Positions 1 to 9,143 of a DNA stretch of 49,981 nt are shown here, piece by piece. Within the stretch, counting starts at the first letter, position 1; each line of letters starts with the position of its first letter. Under the pieces are notes generated by a model. It made no database searches. It was not told the DNA's origin and was given only the letters and a program-made list of their open reading frames with translations. The stretch covers positions 1 to 49,981 of the forward strand of contig JAGWVE010000010.1 in assembly GCA_018971025.1 (NCBI GenBank). Reading direction: 5' to 3'. Source of the stretch: Bacteroidota bacterium. Lineage in GTDB: Bacteria; Bacteroidota; Bacteroidia; Chitinophagales; Chitinophagaceae. Both the position numbers and the translations under genes were made by a program.

Positions 1-791
1 TTTGTTCTACCCGGAATATCTTTTCCAGATTTAATAGTAATACAATCGTCACCTACGCTAATATGACAATTGCTGATATGTACATATTTACAGCTCTCCG
101 GATTAATGCCATCGGTATTGGGTGAATGTGGATTGTTTATGGTGACTGCATGAACGGTTACGTTTTCACAAAACTCTGGGTTGATGGTCCAAAATGGAGA
201 ATTACGAATCGTAATGCCTTCTATCAAAATATTTTTACAATACATAGGTTGTATAAAAGGCGGGCGTAAAAATCCGCGTTTCATTTGAGCAGGATCGTCA
301 GGTAGTAATATGTTTTTATTTAAACTATCAAACATAAACTGCCATTTGCTGCGGGGCTGGTCTTTTTTATACCCTTCTACAAAATCCCACCATTTTTTTC
401 CATGGCCATCAATAATGCCACGTCCTTTGATGGCAATGTTTTCTGCTTTGTACGCATAAAATAAGGGTGAAAAACTAACCAAATCGACGCCTTCGTAACG
501 GCTTTCTACCATGGGTAAATAATCGTCAAATTGATCGCTAAAATGAAGCTCTGCGCCTGCATCAATAAGTATGGTGATATTGCTTTTTAAATGAATAGGG
601 CCGGTCAAGTATTTGCCTGCTGGAAAAAAAATAGTACCGCCACCAACTTTAACAGCCGCTGCGATTGCTTTTTGTACCGCTGCTGTGCAAAGTTTACTGC
701 TATCGTTTTTTGCGCCATAGGAAAGCACATTAAAATATTGCGCCTGTGTTACAGAAGCATAGAAACAAATAAGTACTAAAAGTTTTTTCAT
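1..791 (-). CDS. GH28 polygalacturonase-family glycosidase (C-terminus cut by window edge)
   Basis: Translating the minus strand from the ATG at 789-791 gives 263 residues that stay open to the left edge, so the C-terminal part lies outside the window. The first 18 residues are a signal peptide (MKK, hydrophobic core, cleavage near TQA-Q), which places the enzyme in the periplasm or outside the cell. The body is a right-handed parallel beta-helix. GH28 signatures are visible: NTDG at residues 225-228 and GDDC at 247-250, which carry the catalytic aspartates. GH28 enzymes hydrolyse alpha-galacturonosyl or rhamnogalacturonan linkages in pectin; endo or exo mode cannot be read from this fragment. 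It lies 11 bases after the large TIM-barrel glycosidase gene and is probably cotranscribed with it. Family assignment is firm; substrate detail is inference. Confidence 0.9.
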   Translation of the reverse strand, partial: MKKLLVLICFYASVTQAQYFNVLSYGAKNDSSKLCTAAVQKAIAAAVKVGGGTIFFPAGKYLTGPIHLKSNITILIDAGAELHFSDQFDDYLPMVESRYEGVDLVSFSPLFYAYKAENIAIKGRGIIDGHGKKWWDFVEGYKKDQPRSKWQFMFDSLNKNILLPDDPAQMKRGFLRPPFIQPMYCKNILIEGITIRNSPFWTINPEFCENVTVHAVTINNPHSPNTDGINPESCKYVHISNCHISVGDDCITIKSGKDIPGRT

Positions 792-802
792 TGTTTTATG
801 TT

Positions 803-3520
803 TTATTCAAACAGTCCATCTAATTCTTTTTTCAATCCCTTTTCTGTTATGCCAGCATCATAAGGTTTATAGCTTTCGTTTCCAGGCACAAAACCAAGTA
901 GTAGACAAGCACCTTTTGCAAGTGTTAAGGTATGCTTGCCAGGTTTAAAATAGTAGGCGTGTACATTGATAGAAGGCCGTCCTTTTATCAATACGGCATT
1001 GGCGATAAGGATTTCAGATTGTCCGTAATCGTTGGCGCTTGCATCTGTTTCAAGCTCAGGTGCTTTTACATATTGTGGTTCTTTTGCATTAAAATAACCC
1101 ACCAGTACTTTTACGGGCTGCTCATTTGAAAAATTAATTTTTGTGCCTGCTGCCAACTGCTTTTGGTAAACGGCCTGTATCCCTTTCAAACCCTTTAAAC
1201 TAGGCGCCACAGCGGCTATGGTATCGGGGGTATCATCATAAGGTTTTGTATTTTCTGCTACCATATAAAAACTTGTTTCATTCCATACGTCTTGTAAAGC
1301 AATGCTTACAGATTCGTTTTTGAAAACAAAGTTTTGGGGTGGTTGTACAACTGTATTTTTTTGAATCGAATCGATGGCGTGTTTAAATTGTTTTATTTCT
1401 GATTCAAAAGGCGCTAGCATTTCAGACCATTTTTTAAACGTACCATTCACGCCACGCATAGGTATTTTACGTTGAGCCGTTTGCATGCTATTGGCATACA
1501 AATAAGTGCCCTCTGTTAATGCCACCAATCGTTTGTAATAGGTTATAGATTTTTCTAAACTAGGCAATGCTTCAATTAAATCTTTAACATCGTTAGAATA
1601 TTTATACCGGAGTACCGATAATGCTGCCGTTGCTTTTTGCGCATAAAAATTAGCAAGCGCATCGTAACATAGCATGTCATTTTTGATGCGTGCAAATTCG
1701 TCATTATTTTTTGTAGGCTTTATTTGCTTAATTGCAGCAACAGCTTTTGCGGCATGCATTTTTACTTCATGAATAATTTGTGGAGGCGTTTCGCCAATAT
1801 GTTTTTCATGTTTCCACTCTTTAAGTGCGTATTCAATTAATTTTTCACCAACTGGGCTTTCGGCGTCGTATAAAAGATCAAATAATCCATAGCGGTAGGG
1901 ATTGATAAGTTGCGTCATAAGCATCCCCAGGGTTAGCGTTTGACGGTTGCCATCTGTAATCCCAAAACGTCTTAATAGTTTAGGTGCAATTTGTCCGGAT
2001 TCATTATACGCTTCTAATAAGTGTTCACTTTGTTTTTTGGAGCAGCCAAATTTTTGAGCTAAGGTAGAGGCCCAATACACATCTTCTGCTGTGCTATCTC
2101 TATTTGATTTCCATGCATACCTACTCCATGCTTTATACCAAAGCCAGTCTCTTTCTATTTGTAATATACGTTTTCCTTTTACACTATCTGCACTGTAAGG
2201 CCAGTCCCAATAAGATGCCTGCGGATATAAGTGGAGTCCATTGCCATGCATTATTTGATGCATACCCTGCACCGATTTTTGAATAAAGTGTGTAGCGCCA
2301 TACCTAAAAGGTTCGAGGTTGGCAAGAATATGAACATTTTCAATTTGAACAGAACCAAGACCAGCAAGTGTTCTATGTAGTTCGGCCCAGGTACCTCTTG
2401 GTTCGTAGGTTGTTAATGCCTCACCATTAAATTTAGCTTCGGTATATAAATTACTATAGAGAGGTTTGGCAGCTTTTATAACTGAAGGTGCATCTACATC
2501 ATGTGCACGAAGTACAATGGGTGGCTCGGTGGTTTTACCAATTGCGCGTAACCCGTCTTTCATACCTGGAATAATGGTTTTAGTAAACCATTCTATATCA
2601 TCGTTACCTACGCCTTCCATGGCCTCACCCAAACATACCATTAAACCAACGTTTGGATATTTTTCTACAAATGCAGCGATCGATTTTCTGGTATAATCTG
2701 CAATGAGCGGTATAATGGGTCTGTTACGGTCTTGGGTTTTTATTTGATGATGTTGAGCAAAAGGTTTTGAAACGATAATGTTATAAAACATTTGTATCAC
2801 CCATATTCCACGCTTGTCGGCTTCAGCAGTAATAAACTGATAGATCTCTTCATTTTTTTTAAACGTTTCATCACTTACTTCTACCGCATAAGGATAATCT
2901 TTTAACCGTACCAAAGAAGCAAATGGATGTCCGTTCCATAGATACAAAGAATTCATTTTGTTTTCAAGCAATGAATCCAATACTTGAATCCAAAGTTGCT
3001 TGTCATAAAACCAAGGAAATGTTTCGGGTGTATACGGGTACTCGTACACAGTTCGCTCCGGAAGATAATATGGTTTTTGAACACCGATACATGTGCCGCG
3101 AAGCACCATTTCTGGGGCATCAGCAATAAACATGGAAGACGGTATTTTTCCGTATTTTTTTATGCTGTCTGATACTGCTAAACAAGCATATAAAACACCC
3201 GAAGCGTCGGCGCCCGTAATGGTTGTGATACCCGCTTTACTTGTTACTACAAAAGATTCTTTTTTTGCATTGGCAGAATCAATTTGAATTTTTATGGTGT
3301 TGCTTTTTATTTTTAAGGGTGGCGTTACAGAACCATTGATGATTTTATTCCCATTTTTTACTAGCGCATTCGTTAAAAGTTGCGTTGCATAAACCACCCT
3401 AGGTTGCGTGATAGCAGGTGCATCTACAAAATAATACTGCTGAGAAAAAGCAGTGATGGATGCACCTAACAGTAATACAATTAGTAAACTTTTTATTTTT
3501 TGCACTGAAAAAACCTTCAT
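803..3520 (-). CDS. Secreted TIM-barrel glycosidase, GH20/GH67-like architecture, 905 aa, substrate unknown
   Basis: The protein starts with a signal peptide of about 27 residues (ASITAFSQ-Q) and is probably periplasmic. Residues of about 30-135 look like the small alpha/beta domain that precedes the barrel in hexosaminidases and alpha-glucuronidases (GH20/GH67 type). Residues of about 170-480 look like a TIM barrel, with the LYLWNGHPF strand near 192-200 and a GEAMEG strand end at 298-303 whose E299 or E302 could be catalytic. The C-terminal part is helical followed by a beta domain and has no motif I recognise. Its neighbours, a GH28 pectinase downstream and an oxidoreductase upstream, suggest pectin side-chain breakdown, with a uronic acid residue as a possible target. 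An alpha-glucuronidase-like role is only a structural guess; I could not place it in a numbered GH family. Confidence 0.7.
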   Translation of the reverse strand: MKVFSVQKIKSLLIVLLLGASITAFSQQYYFVDAPAITQPRVVYATQLLTNALVKNGNKIINGSVTPPLKIKSNTIKIQIDSANAKKESFVVTSKAGITTITGADASGVLYACLAVSDSIKKYGKIPSSMFIADAPEMVLRGTCIGVQKPYYLPERTVYEYPYTPETFPWFYDKQLWIQVLDSLLENKMNSLYLWNGHPFASLVRLKDYPYAVEVSDETFKKNEEIYQFITAEADKRGIWVIQMFYNIIVSKPFAQHHQIKTQDRNRPIIPLIADYTRKSIAAFVEKYPNVGLMVCLGEAMEGVGNDDIEWFTKTIIPGMKDGLRAIGKTTEPPIVLRAHDVDAPSVIKAAKPLYSNLYTEAKFNGEALTTYEPRGTWAELHRTLAGLGSVQIENVHILANLEPFRYGATHFIQKSVQGMHQIMHGNGLHLYPQASYWDWPYSADSVKGKRILQIERDWLWYKAWSRYAWKSNRDSTAEDVYWASTLAQKFGCSKKQSEHLLEAYNESGQIAPKLLRRFGITDGNRQTLTLGMLMTQLINPYRYGLFDLLYDAESPVGEKLIEYALKEWKHEKHIGETPPQIIHEVKMHAAKAVAAIKQIKPTKNNDEFARIKNDMLCYDALANFYAQKATAALSVLRYKYSNDVKDLIEALPSLEKSITYYKRLVALTEGTYLYANSMQTAQRKIPMRGVNGTFKKWSEMLAPFESEIKQFKHAIDSIQKNTVVQPPQNFVFKNESVSIALQDVWNETSFYMVAENTKPYDDTPDTIAAVAPSLKGLKGIQAVYQKQLAAGTKINFSNEQPVKVLVGYFNAKEPQYVKAPELETDASANDYGQSEILIANAVLIKGRPSINVHAYYFKPGKHTLTLAKGACLLLGFVPGNESYKPYDAGITEKGLKKELDGLFE

Positions 3521-3540
3521 GTATAAATTTTAAAATGCTT

Positions 3541-4608
3541 TTACAAAAGGTCTTGAATAGATACGCCTCCCTGGGCACTGCTTTGATATGCCGCTTCTAC
3601 GCAGGCCATGGTAGCAAGCACATCTTGCACATTATTATCCGGCGTTATAATAACGCCATCAAGTGTTTTCATGATTTCGGCCATGCTACCTATAAATGCA
3701 TGTGGAAACCAACTTCCCTCTATGTCCATCTGTTTCCAAGAAGCTTGCGTACCCAATTCTTTTATGATATATTCAAAACGATCTGCTTCACCTACCGGGT
3801 AGTTTTTTAACAGACCTAAGTTTATTTTTATAGCGCCATTTGTGCCTTCAATTTTTATAAACGCATCCTGATGTGTATTGCCATAATCATGACAATGATT
3901 TGTTTTGATACTTACTCCTACCGCGTTACCATAATCCATGATGATATTAGATTTTACAGATGCCAACGCAGGTTGTGCCGGATGCTTGATTGTTTTTGCA
4001 TACACAGATAATGGATTGCCAAGTACATTTCTAATTAAGTCGATGTAATGAATGCTATGATAAAGTATTTCTAAACGCGGGGCGCTTTGTAAAAATGTCC
4101 AGAGGCTCCAAGGTGTATGCACATTAACAGCAACTTCTATATCCGTAATGGTACCAAAATTTTGTGTGTCCATTATATTTTTTGCAGCTATTATGCATGG
4201 AGCATAACGGAGTTGAAAATTAACTGCTGCTATAAATTTTTTAGATTCCACAAGCGCAACAATTTCTTTGGCTTCTGCAAGTGTGCTTCCCATTGGCTTT
4301 TGGAGTAAAACAGCTGCACCCGTTGGAATTTTTTGAAGTACTTCAATAATGGCTGATGCAGGTAAGGCAATATCAAAAATGGTATTTTTGTTGGCTGTGG
4401 CAATGATTGCATCTAAACTTTCATACACATCTTGTATATCAAAAGACTTAGCAAGTGCCTGTGCTTTACGATTGTCTATATCATAGATTCCTTTTACTGC
4501 ATAGCCAGCCAACTGATACGCTGGTAAATGCGCATCTTTTACAATACCGCCAGCACCAATGCTGAAGATATGATATGGAGTAGCAGGTTTGTAATACGCT
4601 TGTTGCAT
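3541..4608 (-). CDS. Gfo/Idh/MocA-family NAD(P)-dependent oxidoreductase
   Basis: I start the gene at the ATG of 4606-4608 (355 aa). A longer reading frame from 4725 would run back through the RhaT-like gene, and its extra N-terminus has no Rossmann features. From 4608 the protein opens almost at once with the dinucleotide-binding motif GAGGIVKDAHLP. The usual EKP catalytic-lysine motif appears as QKP (LLQKPMG). The C-terminal half is the alpha/beta substrate domain, with the region LYHSIHYIDLIR that usually carries the active-site His. Family members oxidise or reduce sugars, inositols or sugar acids in the cytosol. It starts 2 bases after the RhaT-like transporter stop, so the two are probably coexpressed and may act on the same imported sugar. 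The substrate cannot be read from sequence. Confidence 0.85.
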   Translation of the reverse strand: MQQAYYKPATPYHIFSIGAGGIVKDAHLPAYQLAGYAVKGIYDIDNRKAQALAKSFDIQDVYESLDAIIATANKNTIFDIALPASAIIEVLQKIPTGAAVLLQKPMGSTLAEAKEIVALVESKKFIAAVNFQLRYAPCIIAAKNIMDTQNFGTITDIEVAVNVHTPWSLWTFLQSAPRLEILYHSIHYIDLIRNVLGNPLSVYAKTIKHPAQPALASVKSNIIMDYGNAVGVSIKTNHCHDYGNTHQDAFIKIEGTNGAIKINLGLLKNYPVGEADRFEYIIKELGTQASWKQMDIEGSWFPHAFIGSMAEIMKTLDGVIITPDNNVQDVLATMACVEAAYQSSAQGGVSIQDLL

Positions 4609-4610
4609 AG

Positions 4611-5651
4611 TTATACTTTGGAGAGGCCCAAATAATTTCCAAAAGTTAACAATAAAACGGCAGCTATTAAAATCGTAATCGCTAGTGCTAATATTTGTAA
4701 AATGCGGCGGGTGCACATTTTCCACTCTTTTAAAACCACCCCAGTGAGCACACTAAAGAGTACCAGCAAAATCATATGAATGGCCCAACTAGAAAATTCA
4801 TATTTCCCTAAGTTAACATGACCAAGACCGTAAAAGAAAAATTGAAAATACCATAACACGCCGGTAACAATTGCCATCAAATAATTTGTAGCCAACGACT
4901 TAGGTGTTTTAATAAATTGGGAGAGGGTGTTTTCTTTGATGTGCAAATAAAGGCAGTACAATAAAGTTGTAACAAAAGCACCTGTATTTGAAAATATATA
5001 TACCACGTTTGTTTTAAAATCGGCAGCTCCATGCGCAGCAGCTACTTCTACAATAGGAGCGCCTTCTGCAATAGCAAAACCATAAAAAGCTGATAAAATA
5101 CCTGCTAAAATACAGAGGGGAAGACCTTTGGCAAATGAGAATTGACTATTTGCATTGCCGGCCCCTGTTTCCATTAATTTTTCTTTTTTTCGGCCTGCAA
5201 TACCACATACTACAATGCCTAATGCACCCATAGCAATTCCACTAATGATATAATTAGCGCCTGTTCCTTGTAACGTGGTTAATAAAGTACCATTCATGAG
5301 TGGTGGCAGTAGCGTGCCTACAACACAGGAAATACCCACTGCAATGGCATAGGTTAATGAGTATCCAACATACCTAATAGACATACCAAACGCTGTTCCA
5401 CCAATTCCATAGAGCATGCCGTATATAAAACTAGATAGCATGGCTGCCTTTGGTGCTTCTTGCAACACTGCTGCTAGATCAGGAATCGTAATCCATGCAA
5501 CAAGTATTGGCAGTACCATCCAACAAATAGCAGCCTGTGCCAACCAATAGGTTTGCCAGCTCCAATTTTTTACTTTTTTTTCTGGGGTATAACAAAGTGA
5601 TGCACCTGCAGCACCTACACTATGAAAAAAAATGCCGTTTAGTAAACTCAT
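4611..5651 (-). CDS. RhaT-family sugar:H+ symporter, second paralogue
   Basis: This 346-residue integral membrane protein has about ten hydrophobic helices and aligns along its whole length with the other RhaT homologue in the window (15615-16694). Shared features are the N-terminal segment with KVKxWSWxTxW, the PxLVAWxTIPD-type loop, the small-residue helices around GIGGTAFGMSIRYVG, and the late WYFQFFFYGLG segment (WFLQFFFYGMG in the paralogue). The RhaT family imports L-rhamnose with protons. Because a better-placed rhaT heads the rhamnose operon, this copy may carry a different deoxysugar, methyl sugar or sugar acid. It lies 14 bases after the second CoA-transferase and directly before a Gfo/Idh/MocA oxidoreductase. 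Family is firm; substrate is open. Confidence 0.88.
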   Translation of the reverse strand: MSLLNGIFFHSVGAAGASLCYTPEKKVKNWSWQTYWLAQAAICWMVLPILVAWITIPDLAAVLQEAPKAAMLSSFIYGMLYGIGGTAFGMSIRYVGYSLTYAIAVGISCVVGTLLPPLMNGTLLTTLQGTGANYIISGIAMGALGIVVCGIAGRKKEKLMETGAGNANSQFSFAKGLPLCILAGILSAFYGFAIAEGAPIVEVAAAHGAADFKTNVVYIFSNTGAFVTTLLYCLYLHIKENTLSQFIKTPKSLATNYLMAIVTGVLWYFQFFFYGLGHVNLGKYEFSSWAIHMILLVLFSVLTGVVLKEWKMCTRRILQILALAITILIAAVLLLTFGNYLGLSKV

Positions 5652-5665
5652 GGTATGAATAGTTT

Positions 5666-6808
5666 TTATAAACTAAATCGTTGATCGATTGCTGCATTGT
5701 CTTCTCCTAAAAAAGGAGCTCCTTTTTCTGAACTCAAAATATTTCCATCGATTCGAATGGGACATCTTGTTGTTGTAACAGAAAGTCCTTTACTGTTTTT
5801 TACAACAATTTCCATTTGGAGTTTTTGATAGGCTTCTTCTTGAATAAGTTCTTTGTATTCTAATACCTGTGCACACCAAATATCGGCTGGCTCTAAAATA
5901 GACAACCAGCGCTGTGTTGATTGTGTGACTAAATGATTTGCCAAAATTGTTTTGATGTCATCGCGCTTATCAAACCATTCGGCACTTTGAGAAAACACAA
6001 GTAAATCGGAACAAGACAATAAAGTTGCGAGCTCCACAATATTCCCCATAGCTAGTGCGATATAACCGTTGGCCGTAGCATAGATACCATATGGCGCTGC
6101 GATATATGCATTGGCGCCATTAACAGCACTTCGCTTAGGCAACTGCTTACCATCATTATAATAACAGGTTAGCACTTCAAATTGAAAATCAATACTACTT
6201 TCAAACATGCTCACTTGTACAAGTGCACCTTCGCCACTTATGCCCCGCTGGTACAAACTGGCTAATATTCCTTGTGCCAAATGCGTGCCTGCTAAAATAT
6301 CTACAACAGCCACACCCATGGGGGTTGGATTTTTATCATTGCTACTACTTAACCAGGTAAGTCCGCTAACGGCTTGTAATAATAAATCTTGTCCAGGTAA
6401 ATTTTTCCATGCGCCTTCGGTTCCGTATCCACTTATTTCTGCGTATACAATGGAAGGGTTTATTTTTTTTACCTCTTCGTAACCGAGTCCTAAACGCTCC
6501 ATTACGCCAGGTCTAAAATTATGCATGAGCACATCTGCTTTTGCGAGTAGTTTTTTTATTTTTTCGAGGTCATGCTCATTTTTTAAATCGGCGGCGTAGC
6601 TTTTTTTATTTCTATTGATGGCATGAAAAATAGTAGAATCGCCTTCTAATACAATATCAGAAACATATAATTGCCTACAAATATCGCCAGTTCCAGGCTT
6701 TTCTATTTTGATAACTTCGGCACCCATATCGGCGAGCCTCAAAGCAGCAGAAGGACCAGATAAAAACTGGCTAAAATCAATAATTAATATGTCTTCTAAA
6801 AGCTTCAT
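5666..6808 (-). CDS. Class III (CaiB/BaiF) CoA-transferase, second subunit or paralogue
   Basis: The 380-residue protein has the family III CoA-transferase N-terminus (LSGPSAALRLADMGAEVIKIE, residues about 16-36), the nucleotide-contacting segment HNFRPGVMERLGLGY, and the catalytic aspartate expected near residue 169 of formyl-CoA transferase, seen here as D170 in VAVVDILAG. It is full length for the family. These enzymes move CoA between carboxylic acids in the cytosol through an aspartyl-CoA anhydride. It lies 4 bases after a second 380-residue paralogue. Paired class III subunits are known in benzylsuccinate and malate CoA-transferases, so a heteromer is plausible. Neighbours are a MaoC hydratase and a binding protein, not a known operon. 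The acid substrate is unknown. Confidence 0.88.
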   Translation of the reverse strand: MKLLEDILIIDFSQFLSGPSAALRLADMGAEVIKIEKPGTGDICRQLYVSDIVLEGDSTIFHAINRNKKSYAADLKNEHDLEKIKKLLAKADVLMHNFRPGVMERLGLGYEEVKKINPSIVYAEISGYGTEGAWKNLPGQDLLLQAVSGLTWLSSSNDKNPTPMGVAVVDILAGTHLAQGILASLYQRGISGEGALVQVSMFESSIDFQFEVLTCYYNDGKQLPKRSAVNGANAYIAAPYGIYATANGYIALAMGNIVELATLLSCSDLLVFSQSAEWFDKRDDIKTILANHLVTQSTQRWLSILEPADIWCAQVLEYKELIQEEAYQKLQMEIVVKNSKGLSVTTTRCPIRIDGNILSSEKGAPFLGEDNAAIDQRFSL

Positions 6809-6812
6809 GCTA

Positions 6813-7955
6813 CTATTTTATAAACTCCGATCTTATGTTACTATTGTTCGCGCCTAAAGCTGGTGCAGCTTTTGTTGCAAATATTTTTTGTCCATTGATT
6901 CTGATTGGACAAGTTGTGGTGGTTATTGCTTGTCCGTTTGCAGCTGTTATCACCTGCTCCAATTGTAGTTTTTGATACGCTTCTGTTGCTACCATCCTAT
7001 TCCAATCAAGCACTTCCATAGCCCACAAATCTTTTGACTGTAATTTTTCTAACCAATATTGTGTGGTTTGTGATTGCAAGTGATGATGCAATATCCCTTT
7101 GATTTCATCTCTGTTTACAAAAACATTTTTTTGTGCATACTGCAACAAAGCAGCGCAATCAACAGCGTTTCCTAAAACATGTATATCCATCATGGCAATG
7201 GCTATGTAACCATTTGCGGTTTTGTAAATTCCGTAAGGTGCTCCAAGCATGGGGTTACCATTGTTAACCTGACTTCTTTTAATATCTTGTTTACTGTTAT
7301 AATAGGTCGTTAAAAATTCAAATTGAAAATCCAATAATGACTCCATCAAACTCATGGAAACCAGCGTTCCTTGATTTGTTTTTTGTCTACGAATTAAAGC
7401 AGCTAAAATACCTTGTACCATTTGTGCACCACATAAATAATCAGCAATGGATAATCCAAAAGGAACTGGCGCGTCTGTGCCATTTCCAGTGGTATAGGCA
7501 AGTCCTGTAACGGCCTGCAGCAGTAAGTCTTGACCAGGTTTGTTTTTCCAAGGCCCTTCTTTACCATAGCCACTAATTTCGGCATACACGAGGCGCGAAT
7601 TGATGCTTTTAACAGATGCATAATCCAATCCCACTTTTTCCATGATGCCGGGCCTAAAATTATGGGTTAGGACGTCGGCTTTTTCAATTAATTTTTTTAC
7701 GACAATAAGATCATCCGGATTTTTTAAATCTGCAGTAAAACTTTCTTTATTTCTATTGATGGTATGAAACAATAACGAATCATCACCAGCCCATAAATTT
7801 TTGATGGCTAATTTCCTTCCCGCATCACCACCCTTAGGTCTTTCGATTTTTATGACACGAGCACCCAAGTCGGCGAGTCGAAGTCCTGCAGAAGGACCCG
7901 ACAAATACTGACTAAACTCCAGCACTACTAAACCTGTTAATGGAAGATGACTCAT
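6813..7955 (-). CDS. Class III (CaiB/BaiF) CoA-transferase, first subunit or paralogue
   Basis: This is 380 residues and clearly homologous to the product of 5666-6808 along its whole length (shared LSGPSAGLRLADLGARVIKIE, HNFRPGIMEKVGLDY, PGQDLLLQAVTGL and YGIYKTANGYIAIAM). The catalytic aspartate is kept as D172 in LSIADYLCG, so neither copy looks like a dead subunit. Both copies also end with a similar TTTCPIRI(N/D)G block. The role is CoA transfer between acyl-CoA and a free acid in the cytosol. The gene follows the substrate-binding protein gene by 27 bases. The equal length and close spacing suggest a recent duplication that now forms a heteromer or handles two related acids. Confidence 0.88.
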   Translation of the reverse strand: MSHLPLTGLVVLEFSQYLSGPSAGLRLADLGARVIKIERPKGGDAGRKLAIKNLWAGDDSLLFHTINRNKESFTADLKNPDDLIVVKKLIEKADVLTHNFRPGIMEKVGLDYASVKSINSRLVYAEISGYGKEGPWKNKPGQDLLLQAVTGLAYTTGNGTDAPVPFGLSIADYLCGAQMVQGILAALIRRQKTNQGTLVSMSLMESLLDFQFEFLTTYYNSKQDIKRSQVNNGNPMLGAPYGIYKTANGYIAIAMMDIHVLGNAVDCAALLQYAQKNVFVNRDEIKGILHHHLQSQTTQYWLEKLQSKDLWAMEVLDWNRMVATEAYQKLQLEQVITAANGQAITTTTCPIRINGQKIFATKAAPALGANNSNIRSEFIK

Positions 7956-7982
7956 ATTAAATCCCTAAAGGAAAAATTATTG

Positions 7983-9143
7983 TTACGAGCACACAGTAGG
8001 TGCAAGTGATTGATGATAAATATTGTTTAGTGCCGCTAATACTTCTAACGGTGAACTGGTTTTACCCATTAAATAATCTCGTATCGGGTCTCCTGCGTGA
8101 TCTTGAAAATGTAAATATCCATGATAGCGCGGACGCATATAACCTCTTTGCATAGCAGGTAAATTTGCCTGAAAAAAGTTATGGGTAATGGCATTGGAAA
8201 GTGGGTCGGTCCATGCTTTTAAATGTCCGGGCTGACCACCCGATTGCACATACAAACCTGCTTGTGTTGAACCCGCGCAAACCATTTCAGCAAAAGCCAC
8301 GGCAAGTTCTTTGTGTTCACTAAATGCAGAAACTGAAAGTCCAGTTCCACCAATCGTAGTTTGTAAATGTTTATTGTTAAAACGAACAACGTCCGTGTAA
8401 TGTAATGTATGCTGCGCATAGCCATCTCTTGCATAATTAGAATAACCATATGCAAAAGGACAGTACCAATAATCATTGGTGCTTGACATTGTATTCGCAA
8501 CAGCAATTGGATTTTTATCAAACATGCTTTTGTCTAATAGACGATATAGCGAATACATCATTTCGAGTGCTGCAACACCTGTTGCTGTATCTATCACTTC
8601 TGTTTGATGCATAAATGGCGTTTGTCCATTGGCAATACAAAAAGTATAAAAATTCATCAGTAAATCGATGGGAATCGCTGGTGCTGCTACTTTTCCTTGT
8701 TTTGCAAGTGCAATAACTTCTTCCCATGTTTGTGGAATAGCTACCTGATGTGCTTCTAACAAATCTTTTCGATAACTCGCAAATGGAGCAGCTGCATCAA
8801 TAGCAAGTGCCCACTGGTGTTTATCATATTCATAACTGATATGAGAAGCGCCAACACTATTTTGTAATTGATCTTGTAAATAATGAGCGTCCAAATATTT
8901 TTCTAGCGGCAATACACAATTTGTTGCAGCAGCAGTCCCTACCCATGGATGATCAATGATGAGTAAATCGTAAGATTTAGTAAGTTCTTCGATAGGATAA
9001 TCTGCAAATTGCTGTAAGGTTCTTTTGCTCCATTGAATTTCTACCTGCGGATGCAATTCATGAAAACGCTGAGATGCAGCAAGTAATGGCGTGATGCCCC
9101 TACTATGATTCCATGTAATTCCTTTCAGCACAATATCAGCCAT
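7983..9143 (-). CDS. Extracellular-type solute-binding protein (family 1-like) lacking a signal peptide
   Basis: The 386-residue product has the fold pattern of sugar ABC-transporter binding proteins: an N-terminal strand followed by [12 protein letters not shown], the [11 protein letters not shown] strand, and the hinge region near [23 protein letters not shown] that is typical of family 1 binding proteins. Its N-terminus, [16 protein letters not shown], goes straight into the first strand with no signal peptide or lipobox, so it should stay in the cytosol. No ABC permease or ATPase lies nearby. The start codon overlaps the end of the MaoC gene by 8 bases, which argues for translational coupling and for this start. 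It may hold or sense the CoA-pathway substrate, or may be a repurposed enzyme-like protein. Function unknown. Confidence 0.75.
   Translation of the reverse strand: MADIVLKGITWNHSRGITPLLAASQRFHELHPQVEIQWSKRTLQQFADYPIEELTKSYDLLIIDHPWVGTAAATNCVLPLEKYLDAHYLQDQLQNSVGASHISYEYDKHQWALAIDAAAPFASYRKDLLEAHQVAIPQTWEEVIALAKQGKVAAPAIPIDLLMNFYTFCIANGQTPFMHQTEVIDTATGVAALEMMYSLYRLLDKSMFDKNPIAVANTMSSTNDYWYCPFAYGYSNYARDGYAQHTLHYTDVVRFNNKHLQTTIGGTGLSVSAFSEHKELAVAFAEMVCAGSTQAGLYVQSGGQPGHLKAWTDPLSNAITHNFFQANLPAMQRGYMRPRYHGYLHFQDHAGDPIRDYLMGKTSSPLEVLAALNNIYHQSLAPTVCS

Noticed and set aside
4609-4725. Longer N-terminus of the Gfo/Idh/MocA gene at 3541
   Set aside because: It overlaps the RhaT-like gene in another frame and lacks Rossmann features; the ATG at 4608 directly precedes the nucleotide-binding motif.
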